Source of the DNA: Pseudoselenomonas ruminantium
Lineage (GTDB): Bacteria > Bacillota > Negativicutes > Selenomonadales > Selenomonadaceae
DNA length: 64,000 nt
Assembly: GCA_902781305.1 (NCBI GenBank)
Contig: CACZIV010000007.1
Span: 62,001-126,000, forward strand
Direction of reading: 5' to 3'
Of this stretch, positions 18,589 to 26,531 are shown in pieces (the first letter of the stretch is position 1; each line of letters begins with the position of its first letter). Both the position numbers and the translations under genes were made by a program. The notes below the pieces were generated by a model. That model had not been told where the DNA came from. It did no database searches and saw nothing but the letters and a program-made list of their open reading frames with translations.

Positions 18589-19539
18589 TTACCTCCTCCC
18601 CAGCTTGATGACATCATAGCGCTTGGGTGTTTTATAATCCTTGGGACGATGCATATCAAACCGCAGAGCATAAAGCGCGCGGGTGATATTATCTTCATTC
18701 AGCTGTTCCGGCGGCAGACAGCGGTAGAGCATAACGAGCGTCTTGGCTTTCATGCTCGTCTTATCGTTTACATCCGTATCAGCTGCCAATTGCTGCACCA
18801 TAATCGAACGCTGTTCATTGACAATTTTGGGCGTACATTCCGGTACATACTGCTTGACCTCCGGATATCGTGCCCAGGGCATATCCCGCAGCACCTGCCG
18901 TACAGAGGCCGTTATCTTATCCCTCTTTATGCGCCTGCATTCATCGCAGAGGCTTTCTTCCGGTGCCATCAGCCGTCCGCACTGCGGGCATTTTTGATAT
19001 TGCTTGGAAAGTTTTAATTTCTGCAGCTGCAAATGCTTGCGATAAAGATTGCTTACGGCCTTGCCGATTTCTTCATCCTCAGCTTCGGCGCCTAAGTTTT
19101 CCGCCGCCTGCATTTCTGCAGGAGATAGCGGCATTTTACACCGTTCCCGTCCCAGATTTTCTTCAACTTCAGCGGGCGCCAGCCTTATTTCTTCAATGCC
19201 TTCGCTATCGGACTTTTCCCAGCGCTTGGTAAAAGCCACTTTCTCAATCATCTTTTGACCTGCATAGTTATTTATGGATTGCACGACCTGTGGCATCATC
19301 ATTTGCAACTCATTGCGCAGGGCAGAATTATCACTGTATATATAGAGTGTTTTATTGCGTATCCCCTGCGGTGAGGTATTCCTGGCCACAAATTCCCCGA
19401 CAATCTCCTGCCAGTGCCAAAGGACCCAGTGCATATAATATTTTTTTTCATAGCTGCTGCCCATATGGTGAATGGTCTTGCGGATAATACTATCCGGACG
19501 TTCCAATCCCGGACTACGGGCTTTCAAATTGCCTGCCAT
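18589..19539 (-). CDS. DciA-like DUF721 protein with zinc-finger extension
   Basis: 316 residues. The first 110 contain a DUF721/DciA-like domain (WQEIVGEFVARNTSPQGIRN, KTLYIYSDNSALRNELQMM). Its usual place is beside recF, and characterised DciA proteins bind the replicative helicase. The remaining 200 residues are an extension. It contains a low-complexity acidic section, a coiled-coil-like segment (NLYRKHLQLQKLKLSKQYQK) and a four-Cys zinc-ribbon motif (CPQCGRLM and CDEC, ten residues apart), then a basic C-terminus. DciA proteins I know of are much shorter. GAGGTAAATC precedes ATG. The gene overlaps neither neighbour but is within 4 bp of both recF and remB. Confidence 0.75.
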   Translation of the reverse strand: MAGNLKARSPGLERPDSIIRKTIHHMGSSYEKKYYMHWVLWHWQEIVGEFVARNTSPQGIRNKTLYIYSDNSALRNELQMMMPQVVQSINNYAGQKMIEKVAFTKRWEKSDSEGIEEIRLAPAEVEENLGRERCKMPLSPAEMQAAENLGAEAEDEEIGKAVSNLYRKHLQLQKLKLSKQYQKCPQCGRLMAPEESLCDECRRIKRDKITASVRQVLRDMPWARYPEVKQYVPECTPKIVNEQRSIMVQQLAADTDVNDKTSMKAKTLVMLYRCLPPEQLNEDNITRALYALRFDMHRPKDYKTPKRYDVIKLGRR

Positions 19540-19542
19540 GAT

Positions 19543-20646
19543 TTACCTCGTAATTCTCCCGGCCTCAACCTGATAGTATGTCCCCATACGTTCTGTTGGA
19601 AAATAAGCCTGATCGGTAGCGGTAATCATGGTCTGAATCCGCTCCCTGCGGATAAAATCCAACAGCTGGCTGCGGCGGGAAGCATCCAATTCACTCATTA
19701 CATCATCCAGCAAGAGCACCGGATATTCCCCTGTCTCAGAGCGCAGAAACTCCAGCTCTGCCAGCTTCAAGGACAGTACGCCGGTGCGCTGCTGCCCCTG
19801 CGAACCAAAAGAACGCAGATTGATGCCATTGACCGTGAGGATGATATCGTCCAGATGGGGGCCACGCCCCGTAGAACCACGGAGGATATCGAGTTCCCGA
19901 TGACTTGCAAGCTCTTTATTATACCATGAAACGAGGTCACTTGTCACGTTATCCCCTGCAGCACCATGAATCTCATAGGCGATGGACAGATTTTCCAAAT
20001 TGCCGGAAATGCGCCGCTGCATGAGGTTTGCCAGCATATTGAGCTTTTTGACCGCTTCGAGACGCTTCTGGGTAATCTTCACCGCGCTTTCGACTAACTG
20101 AACATCCCAAAGCTCCAGCATATCCACACCAGCCTTGCGTTCCCTTATCTTTTTCAAGAGGTTGTTGCGCTGGGTGATGATTTTGCCGTATTTGCTCAGC
20201 TCGTGATAGTAAGCGGGACTGGCCTGACTTATCTCCCCGTCCAAAAAACGCCGGCGAAGTGCCGGCGCCCCCTTGATGAGAAACAAATCCTCCGGGGAGA
20301 AAAGAACGGTATTCAAGCTGCCCACCAGTTCCTTAGGGCGAATGGGATGCTCATTGAGGAAAATTTTACGCCGCTTATCCCGGCTGAACTGAAAATCCAA
20401 GCTATTTTCTACGCCTAAACGCGTAAAGCGAAGCTGTACAAAAGCCTGTGGACAATCCCAACGGATGAGGTCTGTATCTGTATGCGTGCGGTGCGAACGC
20501 CCTAGTGAAGCATAGTAAACAGCCTCTACGATATTGGTCTTTCCCTGAGCATTGGCGCCCAGGAAAATATTGATATTCGGGTCAAACGTTAACTTTAACT
20601 CACTATAGTTACGGTAGTCTTTCAGCCTTAATGAATAAATATGCAT
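19543..20646 (-). CDS. recF: DNA replication and repair protein RecF
   Basis: 367 residues, an SMC-like ATPase. Walker A is GANAQGKTNIVEAVYYAS (residues 31-48), the signature region is RSFGSQGQQRTGVLSLKLAE, and Walker B is VLLLDDVMSELDASR. RecF acts with RecO and RecR to load RecA at gapped DNA. Length and position, after yaaA and before the DUF721 gene, are canonical. The ribosome site is weak (AGAATGG). Confidence 0.96.
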   Translation of the reverse strand: MHIYSLRLKDYRNYSELKLTFDPNINIFLGANAQGKTNIVEAVYYASLGRSHRTHTDTDLIRWDCPQAFVQLRFTRLGVENSLDFQFSRDKRRKIFLNEHPIRPKELVGSLNTVLFSPEDLFLIKGAPALRRRFLDGEISQASPAYYHELSKYGKIITQRNNLLKKIRERKAGVDMLELWDVQLVESAVKITQKRLEAVKKLNMLANLMQRRISGNLENLSIAYEIHGAAGDNVTSDLVSWYNKELASHRELDILRGSTGRGPHLDDIILTVNGINLRSFGSQGQQRTGVLSLKLAELEFLRSETGEYPVLLLDDVMSELDASRRSQLLDFIRRERIQTMITATDQAYFPTERMGTYYQVEAGRITR

Positions 20647-20667
20647 AAATATACCATTCTATGTCCA

Positions 20668-20892
20668 TTACTGACGGACACAAACCCGCCAAGCCCCAAG
20701 ATCCGTGATTTCCACCACATCACCATCATGCAGTTTACGGCGGCGGGCTGACTCCTTCTCTCCATTGCGATAGATAAGACCTTCTGCCAGCAAAGCTTTG
20801 ACTTCCCCGCCAGAGGGCAGAACGCCTGCCCATTTCAGAAACTGGTCTAACTGGATTTCTTCTGTTTCAATCTCAATATCTTCAGGTTTCAT
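20668..20892 (-). CDS. yaaA: S4-domain RNA-binding protein YaaA
   Basis: 74 residues. The S4 fold is visible in IQLDQFLKWAGVLPSGGEVKALLAEGLIYRNGEKESARRRKLHDGDVVEI. Small S4 proteins are encoded between dnaN and recF in most Firmicutes. YaaA is thought to bind RNA in ribosome assembly, but its job is not well defined. The ribosome site GGAGG overlaps a perfect DnaA box (20892-20900) that also covers the start codon, so DnaA binding could repress it. It lies 20 bp from dnaN. Confidence 0.9.
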   Translation of the reverse strand: MKPEDIEIETEEIQLDQFLKWAGVLPSGGEVKALLAEGLIYRNGEKESARRRKLHDGDVVEITDLGAWRVCVRQ

Positions 20893-20900
20893 GTGGATAA
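20892..20900 (-). promoter_or_regulatory. DnaA box on the yaaA start codon
   Basis: A perfect TTATCCACA on the minus strand shares its last bases with the yaaA ATG and directly follows the GGAGG ribosome site. Confidence 0.6.
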
Positions 20901-20912
20901 CCTCCTTGAAGC

Positions 20913-22025
20913 TTAATGTGCAGTGCGTACCGGCGTAACGACATAGATAAAGGCATCGTCTTTTTCTTCTTTAACGGTCATGGGGGAGAGGGGCTTCGTC
21001 AGGCGCAATTCACAGTTTTTGCTGTCGATAATCTTCATCACATCGGTGAGATACTGAGCATTGAACGCAATCGTCACTTCCGGTCCTTCAATGGAGGCCG
21101 GGATGGTTTCTTCAGCATTACCGATATCCGGATTGTTGGAAGTAATATGCAGCTGGCCGTTGGCAAATTCCATCTTGATAACGTTGTAATCGCCAGCTCT
21201 GGAAATCAGCGATACACGGTCAACGGCAGCATTGAATTCAGCAGAATCCAAAACAACTAAAGTATCGTGATTGGGCGGAATAACGTAGTTGTAATCGGGA
21301 TAAGCACCTTCAATCAAACGAGAAGTCATGTAGATATTGTCAAAGGCGAAGCTAATCTGATTGAAATTGCAGCTGACCTGTACATCAGTGGGGATATCCG
21401 AGGTCATATTGTGGAGAAGTTCCTGCAGAATATTGGCCGGGATGATGACCTTGATATTGCCCAGCGGTTCGGCAAACTGTTCATATTTCACAGCCAGTCT
21501 GTGCATATTGGTTGCCGCCATGGTTACTTTGTTTTCGGCAACTTCCAGATAACAGCCAGTAAATACTGGACGGGATTCATCCTTCGAGCAGGCAAATACT
21601 GTTTTCTTAATCAAAGAACGCAGAATGTTGTCTTTGATGGAGAATTGTACATTGGATTCAATCTCTTTGACCGTCGGAAATTCTGCAGCGTTCATGCTGA
21701 GCAGAGTGAAGCTTGCCTGATTGGATGTTATGTTGATGATTTTTTCTGTGCGATTATAAGCGATGGTCAGACTATCCCCAGGAAGCTTGCGGATAACTTC
21801 CAGAAAATATCGTCCACTGACAGCAAGTTGTCCCGGTTCTTCAATTTCTACAGGAATACGACAGACTAGACCGATTTCATTGTTGGTGGCATGAAGTTCC
21901 AGGATATTATTTTCTGCTCTTAGAAAAATTCCAGCCAATATGGGGGTCTGGGGCTTGGAGGCTATCGCTTTGGAGACAATGGAAAGTGCGCTGGACAGTT
22001 CAGATTTAACACAGGTTATTTTCAT
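20913..22025 (-). CDS. dnaN: DNA polymerase III sliding clamp (beta)
   Basis: 370 residues in three clamp domains. Recognisable segments are PQTPILAGIFLRAENNILEL, QLAVSGRYFLEVIRKLP, DESRPVFTGCYLEV, AATNMHRLAV and the C-terminus YVVTPVRTAH. The clamp encircles DNA and tethers the replicative polymerase. AAAGGACC precedes the ATG. It is the first gene left of the dnaN-dnaA gap that carries the DnaA-trio; both genes are on the minus strand. Confidence 0.97.
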   Translation of the reverse strand: MKITCVKSELSSALSIVSKAIASKPQTPILAGIFLRAENNILELHATNNEIGLVCRIPVEIEEPGQLAVSGRYFLEVIRKLPGDSLTIAYNRTEKIINITSNQASFTLLSMNAAEFPTVKEIESNVQFSIKDNILRSLIKKTVFACSKDESRPVFTGCYLEVAENKVTMAATNMHRLAVKYEQFAEPLGNIKVIIPANILQELLHNMTSDIPTDVQVSCNFNQISFAFDNIYMTSRLIEGAYPDYNYVIPPNHDTLVVLDSAEFNAAVDRVSLISRAGDYNVIKMEFANGQLHITSNNPDIGNAEETIPASIEGPEVTIAFNAQYLTDVMKIIDSKNCELRLTKPLSPMTVKEEKDDAFIYVVTPVRTAH

Positions 22026-22040
22026 GGGGCGAGGTCCTTT

Positions 22041-22117
22041 CTTTTTTTTAATATTACTCTATAAGATTTATAAATAAATAGCCGTAGTAGTAGTAGGGCC
22101 TGTGGAAATGTGGAAAA
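22041..22117. other. oriC unwinding element with DnaA-trio
   Basis: Four tandem TAG trinucleotides (22085-22096) are followed by GGCC and two overlapping DnaA-box-like words TGTGGAAAT (22101-22109) and TGTGGAAAA (22109-22117). On the other side lies an AT-only-like stretch (22041-22080). This order (DnaA boxes, short GC block, DnaA-trio, AT-rich region) is the basal unwinding arrangement described for Bacillus subtilis, and it sits in the same dnaA-dnaN gap. The melting site is inferred. Confidence 0.75.
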
Positions 22118-22183
22118 GGAGGATGACGGCAGAGATTATCGACAAGCAGCCTGTTAATAATGTGTTGAAAATATATGGGAGGG

Positions 22184-22276
22184 TTATCCACATTATCCAC
22201 GGATTTATACAGGGGGCAGCTTTATCCACAAATTGCCAACAGGAATTCAAGATGTATTTCCACAAACTTATCCACG
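22184..22276. other. oriC DnaA-box cluster between dnaN and dnaA
   Basis: Four boxes in the same orientation: TTATCCACA at 22184-22192, TTATCCACG at 22193-22201 (abutting), TTATCCACA at 22222-22230 and TTATCCACG at 22268-22276. Together with the TAG repeats to the left they form one half of a bipartite origin. Confidence 0.85.
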
Positions 22277-22303
22277 CCCTCATTGTGTAAAACGAGGGCG
22301 TGG
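22272..22303. terminator. Perfect 10-bp hairpin after dnaA
   Basis: CCACGCCCTC and GAGGGCGTGG pair around a 12-base loop just after the dnaA stop. There is no U-run, so it may not be a simple intrinsic terminator. Its left arm contains the last bases of a DnaA box. Confidence 0.5.
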
Positions 22304-22314
22304 ATTAAACAAGG

Positions 22315-23730
22315 TCAGACCTTCTGTATACGGTCAATCAGTTCGTTCAAGATGCCGCCAAGGCGATTGTCGGTTTCCTTGTCCTGACTGATTTTGTCAT
22401 AGGCATGGATAACGGTGGTGTGGTCCCGCCCGCCAAAGAACTGGCCAATCTGGGGCAGGGAGGTTTCCGTCATTTCCCGGCAGAGATACATGGCAATCTG
22501 GCGGGGATACGCAATCGTTCTGGTGCGCTTCTTCGATTGAAGGTCTTCAATTTTGATTTTGAAATAGGAGGCGACGATTTCCTGAATCACATCCATCGTA
22601 ACTTCCTTGGCCTTGCCATTGGGGAAGATATCCTTCAGGGCTTCGGCCACGAGGTCGGTATTTACCGGTCGTTTGGTCAGGGAGGCAAAGGCCACAACGC
22701 GGGTCAGGGCGCCTTCCAGCTCACGGATATTGCTGTCAATGCGGCTGGCGATGTAGACCATCACATCATCGGGCACGCTGAAATGGTCGCTCTGGGCCTT
22801 GTTCTTCAGAATGGCGATGCGGGTTTCCAAATCCGGTGCCTGAATGTCGGTGGTCAGGCCCCATTCAAAACGGGAACGCAGGCGTTCTTCGAGGCGTTCC
22901 ACTTCGCGGGGCGGTCTATCGGATGACAGAATAACCTGCTTCTGGGCATCGTAAAGCGTATTGAAGGTATGGAAGAATTCTTCCTGCGTACTGGTCTTGC
23001 CGGAAATAAACTGAATATCGTCAATCAGCAGCACATCAATGTTGCGGTACTTCTGACGGAATTTGTCCGAGGTACCCTGTTGGATGGCCTGAATGATTTC
23101 ATTGGTAAACTGTTCGCTCGATACATAGAGCACCCGCATTTCCGGATGATTCTTGAGTACCCGGTTGCCGATGGCATGCATGAGATGGGTTTTGCCCAGG
23201 CCAACGCCGCCATACATAAAGAAGGGATTGTAGGTTTTGCCGGGTTTATCGGCTACGGCCATAGCTGCTGCATGGGCAAAGTTGTTGGACTTGCCGGTAA
23301 CGAAGGTGTCGAAGGTATATTTGGGATTTAAGGAAGAATTGTCGCCGGGCGCTACAAAGTGCGTTTCCGGGGCAGCAGGCTCCTCCGCAGCTTTTCCCTC
23401 GGGAAAGAGGGTTCCCTGATTGGGATTTTCTTTTTTGGCTGGCCGGCGTACGGGTTCATCCTCGGCAGCGGCCGCGGTGTTTTCCTGTACCGTCAGCAGG
23501 ACGGTGATGGGCGCACCTAATACGGCGCGGGCGGCATCCTCGATAAAGGTCTGATAATGTCCGGCAATCCATTCCTTGGCCATTTCGGTCTGGGTGCCGA
23601 GTTCCAAAGTATCATTTGCTAGGGAGAGCGGCTCAACGGGATTTAGCCAGTTAAATGCTGTGGGGGCCAGTTGTTCCTTCATTTTGTCGAGAATCTGCGC
23701 CCAGACAGCCTGCAGCTGTGTTTGCTCCAT
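22315..23730 (-). CDS. dnaA: Chromosomal replication initiator DnaA
   Basis: 471 residues. Domain I ([20 protein letters not shown]) and a variable acidic linker (residues about 90-135) precede the AAA+ domain: Walker [15 protein letters not shown] and Walker B LLIDDIQF. Domain IV carries the box-binding motif [15 protein letters not shown]. DnaA binds the boxes on both sides of its own gene and opens oriC. AAAGGAA lies before the ATG. DnaA boxes directly upstream (23791-23822) suggest autoregulation. It is separated from dnaN by a 290-bp gap, long for a Firmicute, which holds part of oriC. Confidence 0.98.
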   Translation of the reverse strand: MEQTQLQAVWAQILDKMKEQLAPTAFNWLNPVEPLSLANDTLELGTQTEMAKEWIAGHYQTFIEDAARAVLGAPITVLLTVQENTAAAAEDEPVRRPAKKENPNQGTLFPEGKAAEEPAAPETHFVAPGDNSSLNPKYTFDTFVTGKSNNFAHAAAMAVADKPGKTYNPFFMYGGVGLGKTHLMHAIGNRVLKNHPEMRVLYVSSEQFTNEIIQAIQQGTSDKFRQKYRNIDVLLIDDIQFISGKTSTQEEFFHTFNTLYDAQKQVILSSDRPPREVERLEERLRSRFEWGLTTDIQAPDLETRIAILKNKAQSDHFSVPDDVMVYIASRIDSNIRELEGALTRVVAFASLTKRPVNTDLVAEALKDIFPNGKAKEVTMDVIQEIVASYFKIKIEDLQSKKRTRTIAYPRQIAMYLCREMTETSLPQIGQFFGGRDHTTVIHAYDKISQDKETDNRLGGILNELIDRIQKV

Positions 23731-23771
23731 TTAGAAAGTTCCTTTCTGCATATAAAGTATGATAGGATTTT

Positions 23772-24027
23772 TTTCCACAGGTGTATAAGTTTATCCACAT
23801 GATTATCCACAACTGTGGATAAGTAAGGCTTCCACGAGGGGTGAGGCGGGAAAATGGGATAAAAATGCGGGAGTCAAATCCTCCCGAAAATCAATGCCTG
23901 TGAAGTTTTCCGCAAAATTATCAACAATATCTTACCAAAATCACCGTAAGTTATCAACAGTTTTTCTGTGGATAGGCGGAGATTGGTGAAAATTATCCAC
24001 AGAAAACAAGGAAAAAAGCGTGGATAT
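23772..24027. other. oriC: oriC DnaA-box cluster between dnaA and rpmH
   Basis: The 426 bp between dnaA and rpmH hold perfect boxes TTATCCACA at 23791-23799, 23803-23811 and 23993-24001 and the inverted TGTGGATAA at 23814-23822. Close variants are TTATCAACA at 23918-23926 and 23951-23959, TGTGGATAG at 23967-23975, CGTGGATAT at 24019-24027 and TTTCCACAG near 23772. The flanking genes diverge from here (dnaA left, rpmH right), as expected for oriC. Confidence 0.92.
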
Positions 24028-24031
24028 TATA

Positions 24032-24060
24032 TTGACACTGCCCATGCCTTAGGCTATAAT
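24032..24060 (+). promoter_or_regulatory. Consensus sigma-A promoter of rpmH
   Basis: TTGACA (24032-24037), a 17-bp spacer and TATAAT (24055-24060), both perfect matches. The last DnaA box (24019-24027) is five bases upstream, so DnaA could influence it. Confidence 0.92.
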
Positions 24061-24156
24061 TTACAGTGATTCTTAGTGCGAGGGCGACCTTCGCCTAAGG
24101 GATGAATACGAATTTCTGAAATCAGAATAATATCCGTTTAAGGAGGTGTATACCGA

Positions 24157-24291
24157 ATGAAGATGACTTTTCAGCCGAACAACCACTGGAGAAAGAAGAC
24201 CCATGGCTTCCGTGAGCGCATGAAGACGAAAGGCGGCCGTCTCGTTTTGAAGAGAAGACGCCAGCGCGGCAGAAAGAAGCTTTCGGCATAA
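24157..24291 (+). CDS. rpmH: Ribosomal protein bL34
   Basis: 44 residues: [20 protein letters not shown] and so on to RGRKKLSA, the highly basic, conserved L34 sequence. Start ATG 24157 is preceded by AAGGAGGTG with 8 nt spacing. It is part of the large ribosomal subunit, transcribed from a consensus promoter and followed by a strong terminator, with rnpA immediately downstream as in nearly all bacteria. Confidence 0.98.
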   Translation: MKMTFQPNNHWRKKTHGFRERMKTKGGRLVLKRRRQRGRKKLSA

Positions 24292-24301
24292 ATTTTAAAG
24301 C

Positions 24302-24328
24302 AAGGTCACTTCCAAGTGACCTTTTTCT
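24302..24328 (+). terminator. Terminator after rpmH
   Basis: AAGGTCAC and GTGACCTT form the stem with a TTCCAA loop, followed by TTTTTC. It may act as an attenuator, since rnpA follows without another obvious promoter. Confidence 0.85.
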
Positions 24329-24375
24329 TTGATTATTAACGTTAAGTTTTGAGATAGATTTTGGTGAATTTAGGT

Positions 24376-24720
24376 ATGTTTGAATTACCGAGACGGCGGA
24401 TGCTCAAGCGCCGTAACGACTTTCAGCGGGTTTACCGCCAGGGAAAGTCACTAGCTAACCGCTATTTTGTCCTCTATGTCTTTGAGTCGGAGGCCTTAGC
24501 GGGAAAAGTCGGTTTTGCCGCCGGAAAAAAACTGGGGTGTGCGGTAAAGCGCAACCGGGTGAAACGGCTTTTGCGGGAGACTTACCGCCTGCACAGCAAT
24601 GAATTGCGTCCGGGAATTGCCCTGCTCCTGGTGGGCAGACAAGCAATGCTCGATGTCAAGTGTCCGGTGGTGGAAAAATCCTTCCTGAAGCTGGGACAAA
24701 AGGCAGGCATTTTCAAGTGA
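24376..24720 (+). CDS. rnpA: Ribonuclease P protein component
   Basis: 114 residues starting [20 protein letters not shown]. The RNR motif [16 protein letters not shown] near residues 55-70 binds the catalytic RNA. The protein helps RNase P RNA process tRNA 5' ends. An in-frame TTG at 24361 and a GTG at 24364 are possible, but homologues begin near ATG 24376; the ribosome site (GGTG at a distance) is weak. The stop overlaps the yidD start. Confidence 0.95.
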   Translation: MFELPRRRMLKRRNDFQRVYRQGKSLANRYFVLYVFESEALAGKVGFAAGKKLGCAVKRNRVKRLLRETYRLHSNELRPGIALLLVGRQAMLDVKCPVVEKSFLKLGQKAGIFK

Positions 24721-24926
24721 AAAAATTTTTGCTGGGGCTGGTTTGGCTCTATCAGCACTTTATTTCCCCGTTGAAACCGCCGACTTGCCGTTATATTCCG
24801 ACCTGTTCGGAGTATGCGCGCATTGCGATTGAGAAATATGGGGCACGCCGTGGCGGCTGGCTGGCGATAAAGCGCATCCTGCGCTGCCATCCCTTCCATA
24901 AGGGCGGTTACGACCCAGTTCCATAA
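24717..24926 (+). CDS. yidD: YidD membrane protein insertion efficiency factor
   Basis: 69 residues starting at GTG 24717 ([18 protein letters not shown]), which overlaps the rnpA stop (GTGA). [22 protein letters not shown] and [14 protein letters not shown] are the family hallmarks, with the conserved Cys residues. It is a small amphipathic protein that assists YidC. The frame is open back to 24660, but the conserved sequence begins at the GTG. Confidence 0.95.
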   Translation: MKKFLLGLVWLYQHFISPLKPPTCRYIPTCSEYARIAIEKYGARRGGWLAIKRILRCHPFHKGGYDPVP

Positions 24927-24959
24927 GGTTTATAGGTATTTAGATTAGGACGTGATGGT

Positions 24960-25637
24960 TTGGAATTTTTTAGCACGATTTTTTATCCGATTGAAAGTCT
25001 CCTGCGTTTTGTGCTGGAGAGCCTCTTTGCGATAACCAGTGCAGCAGGTTTTGCCAGCTATGGTTGGGCAATCATTCTGCTGACGATTATCGTCAAGATG
25101 GCGCTTTATCCGCTGACGGTGAAGCAGGTCAAGTCCATGAAGGCCATGCAGGAACTGTCGCCGAAGATGAAGAAGATTCAGGAAAAATACAAGGATAACC
25201 CGCAGATGATGCAGCAGAAAATCGGCGCCCTCTACAAGGATGCCGGCGTTAATCCGTTGGCTGGCTGTCTGCCGCTGCTCATTCAGATGCCGATTCTCAT
25301 GGGCATGTATTATTCTCTGTACAATTTCAGCTATCCTACGCCGGAATCCGCTTATTTCCTCTGGATGACGAGTATGTCTGACCCGGACCCGCTCTATATT
25401 CTGCCGGTGCTGTCGGCACTCACGACGTTCCTCCAGCAGAAGATGACGACGACGGATTCCAATAATCCGCAGATGAAGATGATGATGTTCATCATGCCGC
25501 TGTTTATCGGCTGGATCAGTATCAACTTCCCCTCTGGCTTGGTTCTTTACTGGGTAACGATGAACGTGGTACAGATTGCCCAGCAGTGGTGGATGTATCG
25601 TGGTGAAAATACCGCACCGAAAAAGGAGGCTGCCTGA
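24960..25637 (+). CDS. yidC: Membrane protein insertase YidC
   Basis: 225 residues, the short Gram-positive-style (Oxa1) form without the large periplasmic domain. Five hydrophobic helices are visible, with the conserved YGWAIILLTIIVKMALYPLT (hydrophilic-groove helix), the cytoplasmic hairpin KAMQELSPKMKKIQEKYK and GCLPLLIQMPILMGMYYSL. The start is TTG 24960, with AGGA 9 nt upstream; an ATG at 24954 is in another frame. There is no lipobox Cys at the N-terminus. The stop overlaps the jag start (TGATG). Confidence 0.95.
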   Translation: MEFFSTIFYPIESLLRFVLESLFAITSAAGFASYGWAIILLTIIVKMALYPLTVKQVKSMKAMQELSPKMKKIQEKYKDNPQMMQQKIGALYKDAGVNPLAGCLPLLIQMPILMGMYYSLYNFSYPTPESAYFLWMTSMSDPDPLYILPVLSALTTFLQQKMTTTDSNNPQMKMMMFIMPLFIGWISINFPSGLVLYWVTMNVVQIAQQWWMYRGENTAPKKEAA

Positions 25638-26440
25638 TGGCAAGCGTAGTTGAGGTAACGGGGAAAACCGTTGCAGACGCACTGTCTTCCGCGCTCCGTC
25701 AGCTGGGCTGCACGGAAGATGAAGTGGACTATGAAGTTTTGGAAGCACCTTCCAAGGGCTTCTTGGGCTTGTTTGGTGTAAAACCGGCCAAAATCAAGGT
25801 GACGAAGAAGGATGCGGTTGTACAGCCGGCTGCTCCTGTTGAACAGGAAACTGTAGCTGCAGAGCCGGTTCGAGAGGAATCGGCGGCTGTTGAGGTGGAA
25901 GCTCCTGCCGAGGAAAAGATGGTTCGTGTTTCCGCTGAGGAACAGCTGGCGCGGGCCGAGAACTTCCTGAGGGAAGTTTTTGCCGCTATGAACCTCGAAG
26001 TGAACTGGCAGCAGAGCGACAGCGAAGAAGGCGTTGTCTTTAACCTTGAAGGCGAGAATTTGGGTATCCTGATTGGCAAACATGGTCAGACGCTGGATTC
26101 TCTGCAGTATTTGACCAATCTTGCCGCTAATCGCGGTGTGGCCGAAGACCGCGTCCGCGTGATTATCGACATTGAAGGCTATCGCGCCCGCCGTGAGGAA
26201 ACCTTGATGCGTCTGGCTGGTCATCTAGCCGAAAAGGCTTGCCGTATCGGCGAGGAAGTTCATCTTGAACCCATGAACCGCCATGAGCGTAAAATCATTC
26301 ACATGGCTCTGCAGGATAACCGCCGTGTGTCAACTTACAGTGCCGGGGAGGAACCGCGCCGCTATGTGGTGATTGTTCCCCGCCGCCGTCGTTCCCGCCG
26401 CCGCGATTATGAAGCGCAGGAACGTTACAACGAAGATTAA
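25637..26440 (+). CDS. jag: Jag/KhpB RNA-binding protein
   Basis: 267 residues. The Jag N-terminal domain (VEVTGKTVADALSSALRQLG and GFLGLFGVKPAKI), a Val/Glu/Ala-rich linker (75-125), a type II KH domain with GILIGKHGQTLDSLQYLTNL and an R3H domain (RLAGHLAEKACRIGEEVHLE, MNRHERKIIHMAL). KhpB with KhpA binds many transcripts and affects cell division in other Firmicutes. Translationally coupled to yidC. The C-terminus is Arg-rich. Confidence 0.95.
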   Translation: MASVVEVTGKTVADALSSALRQLGCTEDEVDYEVLEAPSKGFLGLFGVKPAKIKVTKKDAVVQPAAPVEQETVAAEPVREESAAVEVEAPAEEKMVRVSAEEQLARAENFLREVFAAMNLEVNWQQSDSEEGVVFNLEGENLGILIGKHGQTLDSLQYLTNLAANRGVAEDRVRVIIDIEGYRARREETLMRLAGHLAEKACRIGEEVHLEPMNRHERKIIHMALQDNRRVSTYSAGEEPRRYVVIVPRRRRSRRRDYEAQERYNED

Positions 26441-26466
26441 TAAGCAATTTTGCTAAGAGAGCTGTG

Positions 26467-26500
26467 AAAGGGCTGTCTCATTATTGAGGCTGCCCTTTTA
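26467..26500 (+). terminator. Terminator between jag and mnmE
   Basis: AAAGGGC and GCCCTTT with an inner TCTCA/TGAGG pairing, ending in TTTTA. The stem is interrupted and the U-run short, so readthrough into mnmE is likely. Confidence 0.6.
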
Positions 26501-26531
26501 TGTTTAGGTGTATTATCGAGTAGGTGAGATT

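Noticed and set aside
24361..24375. Longer rnpA N-terminus from TTG 24361
   Set aside because: No ribosome site for it, and RnpA proteins begin near the ATG 24376 position.
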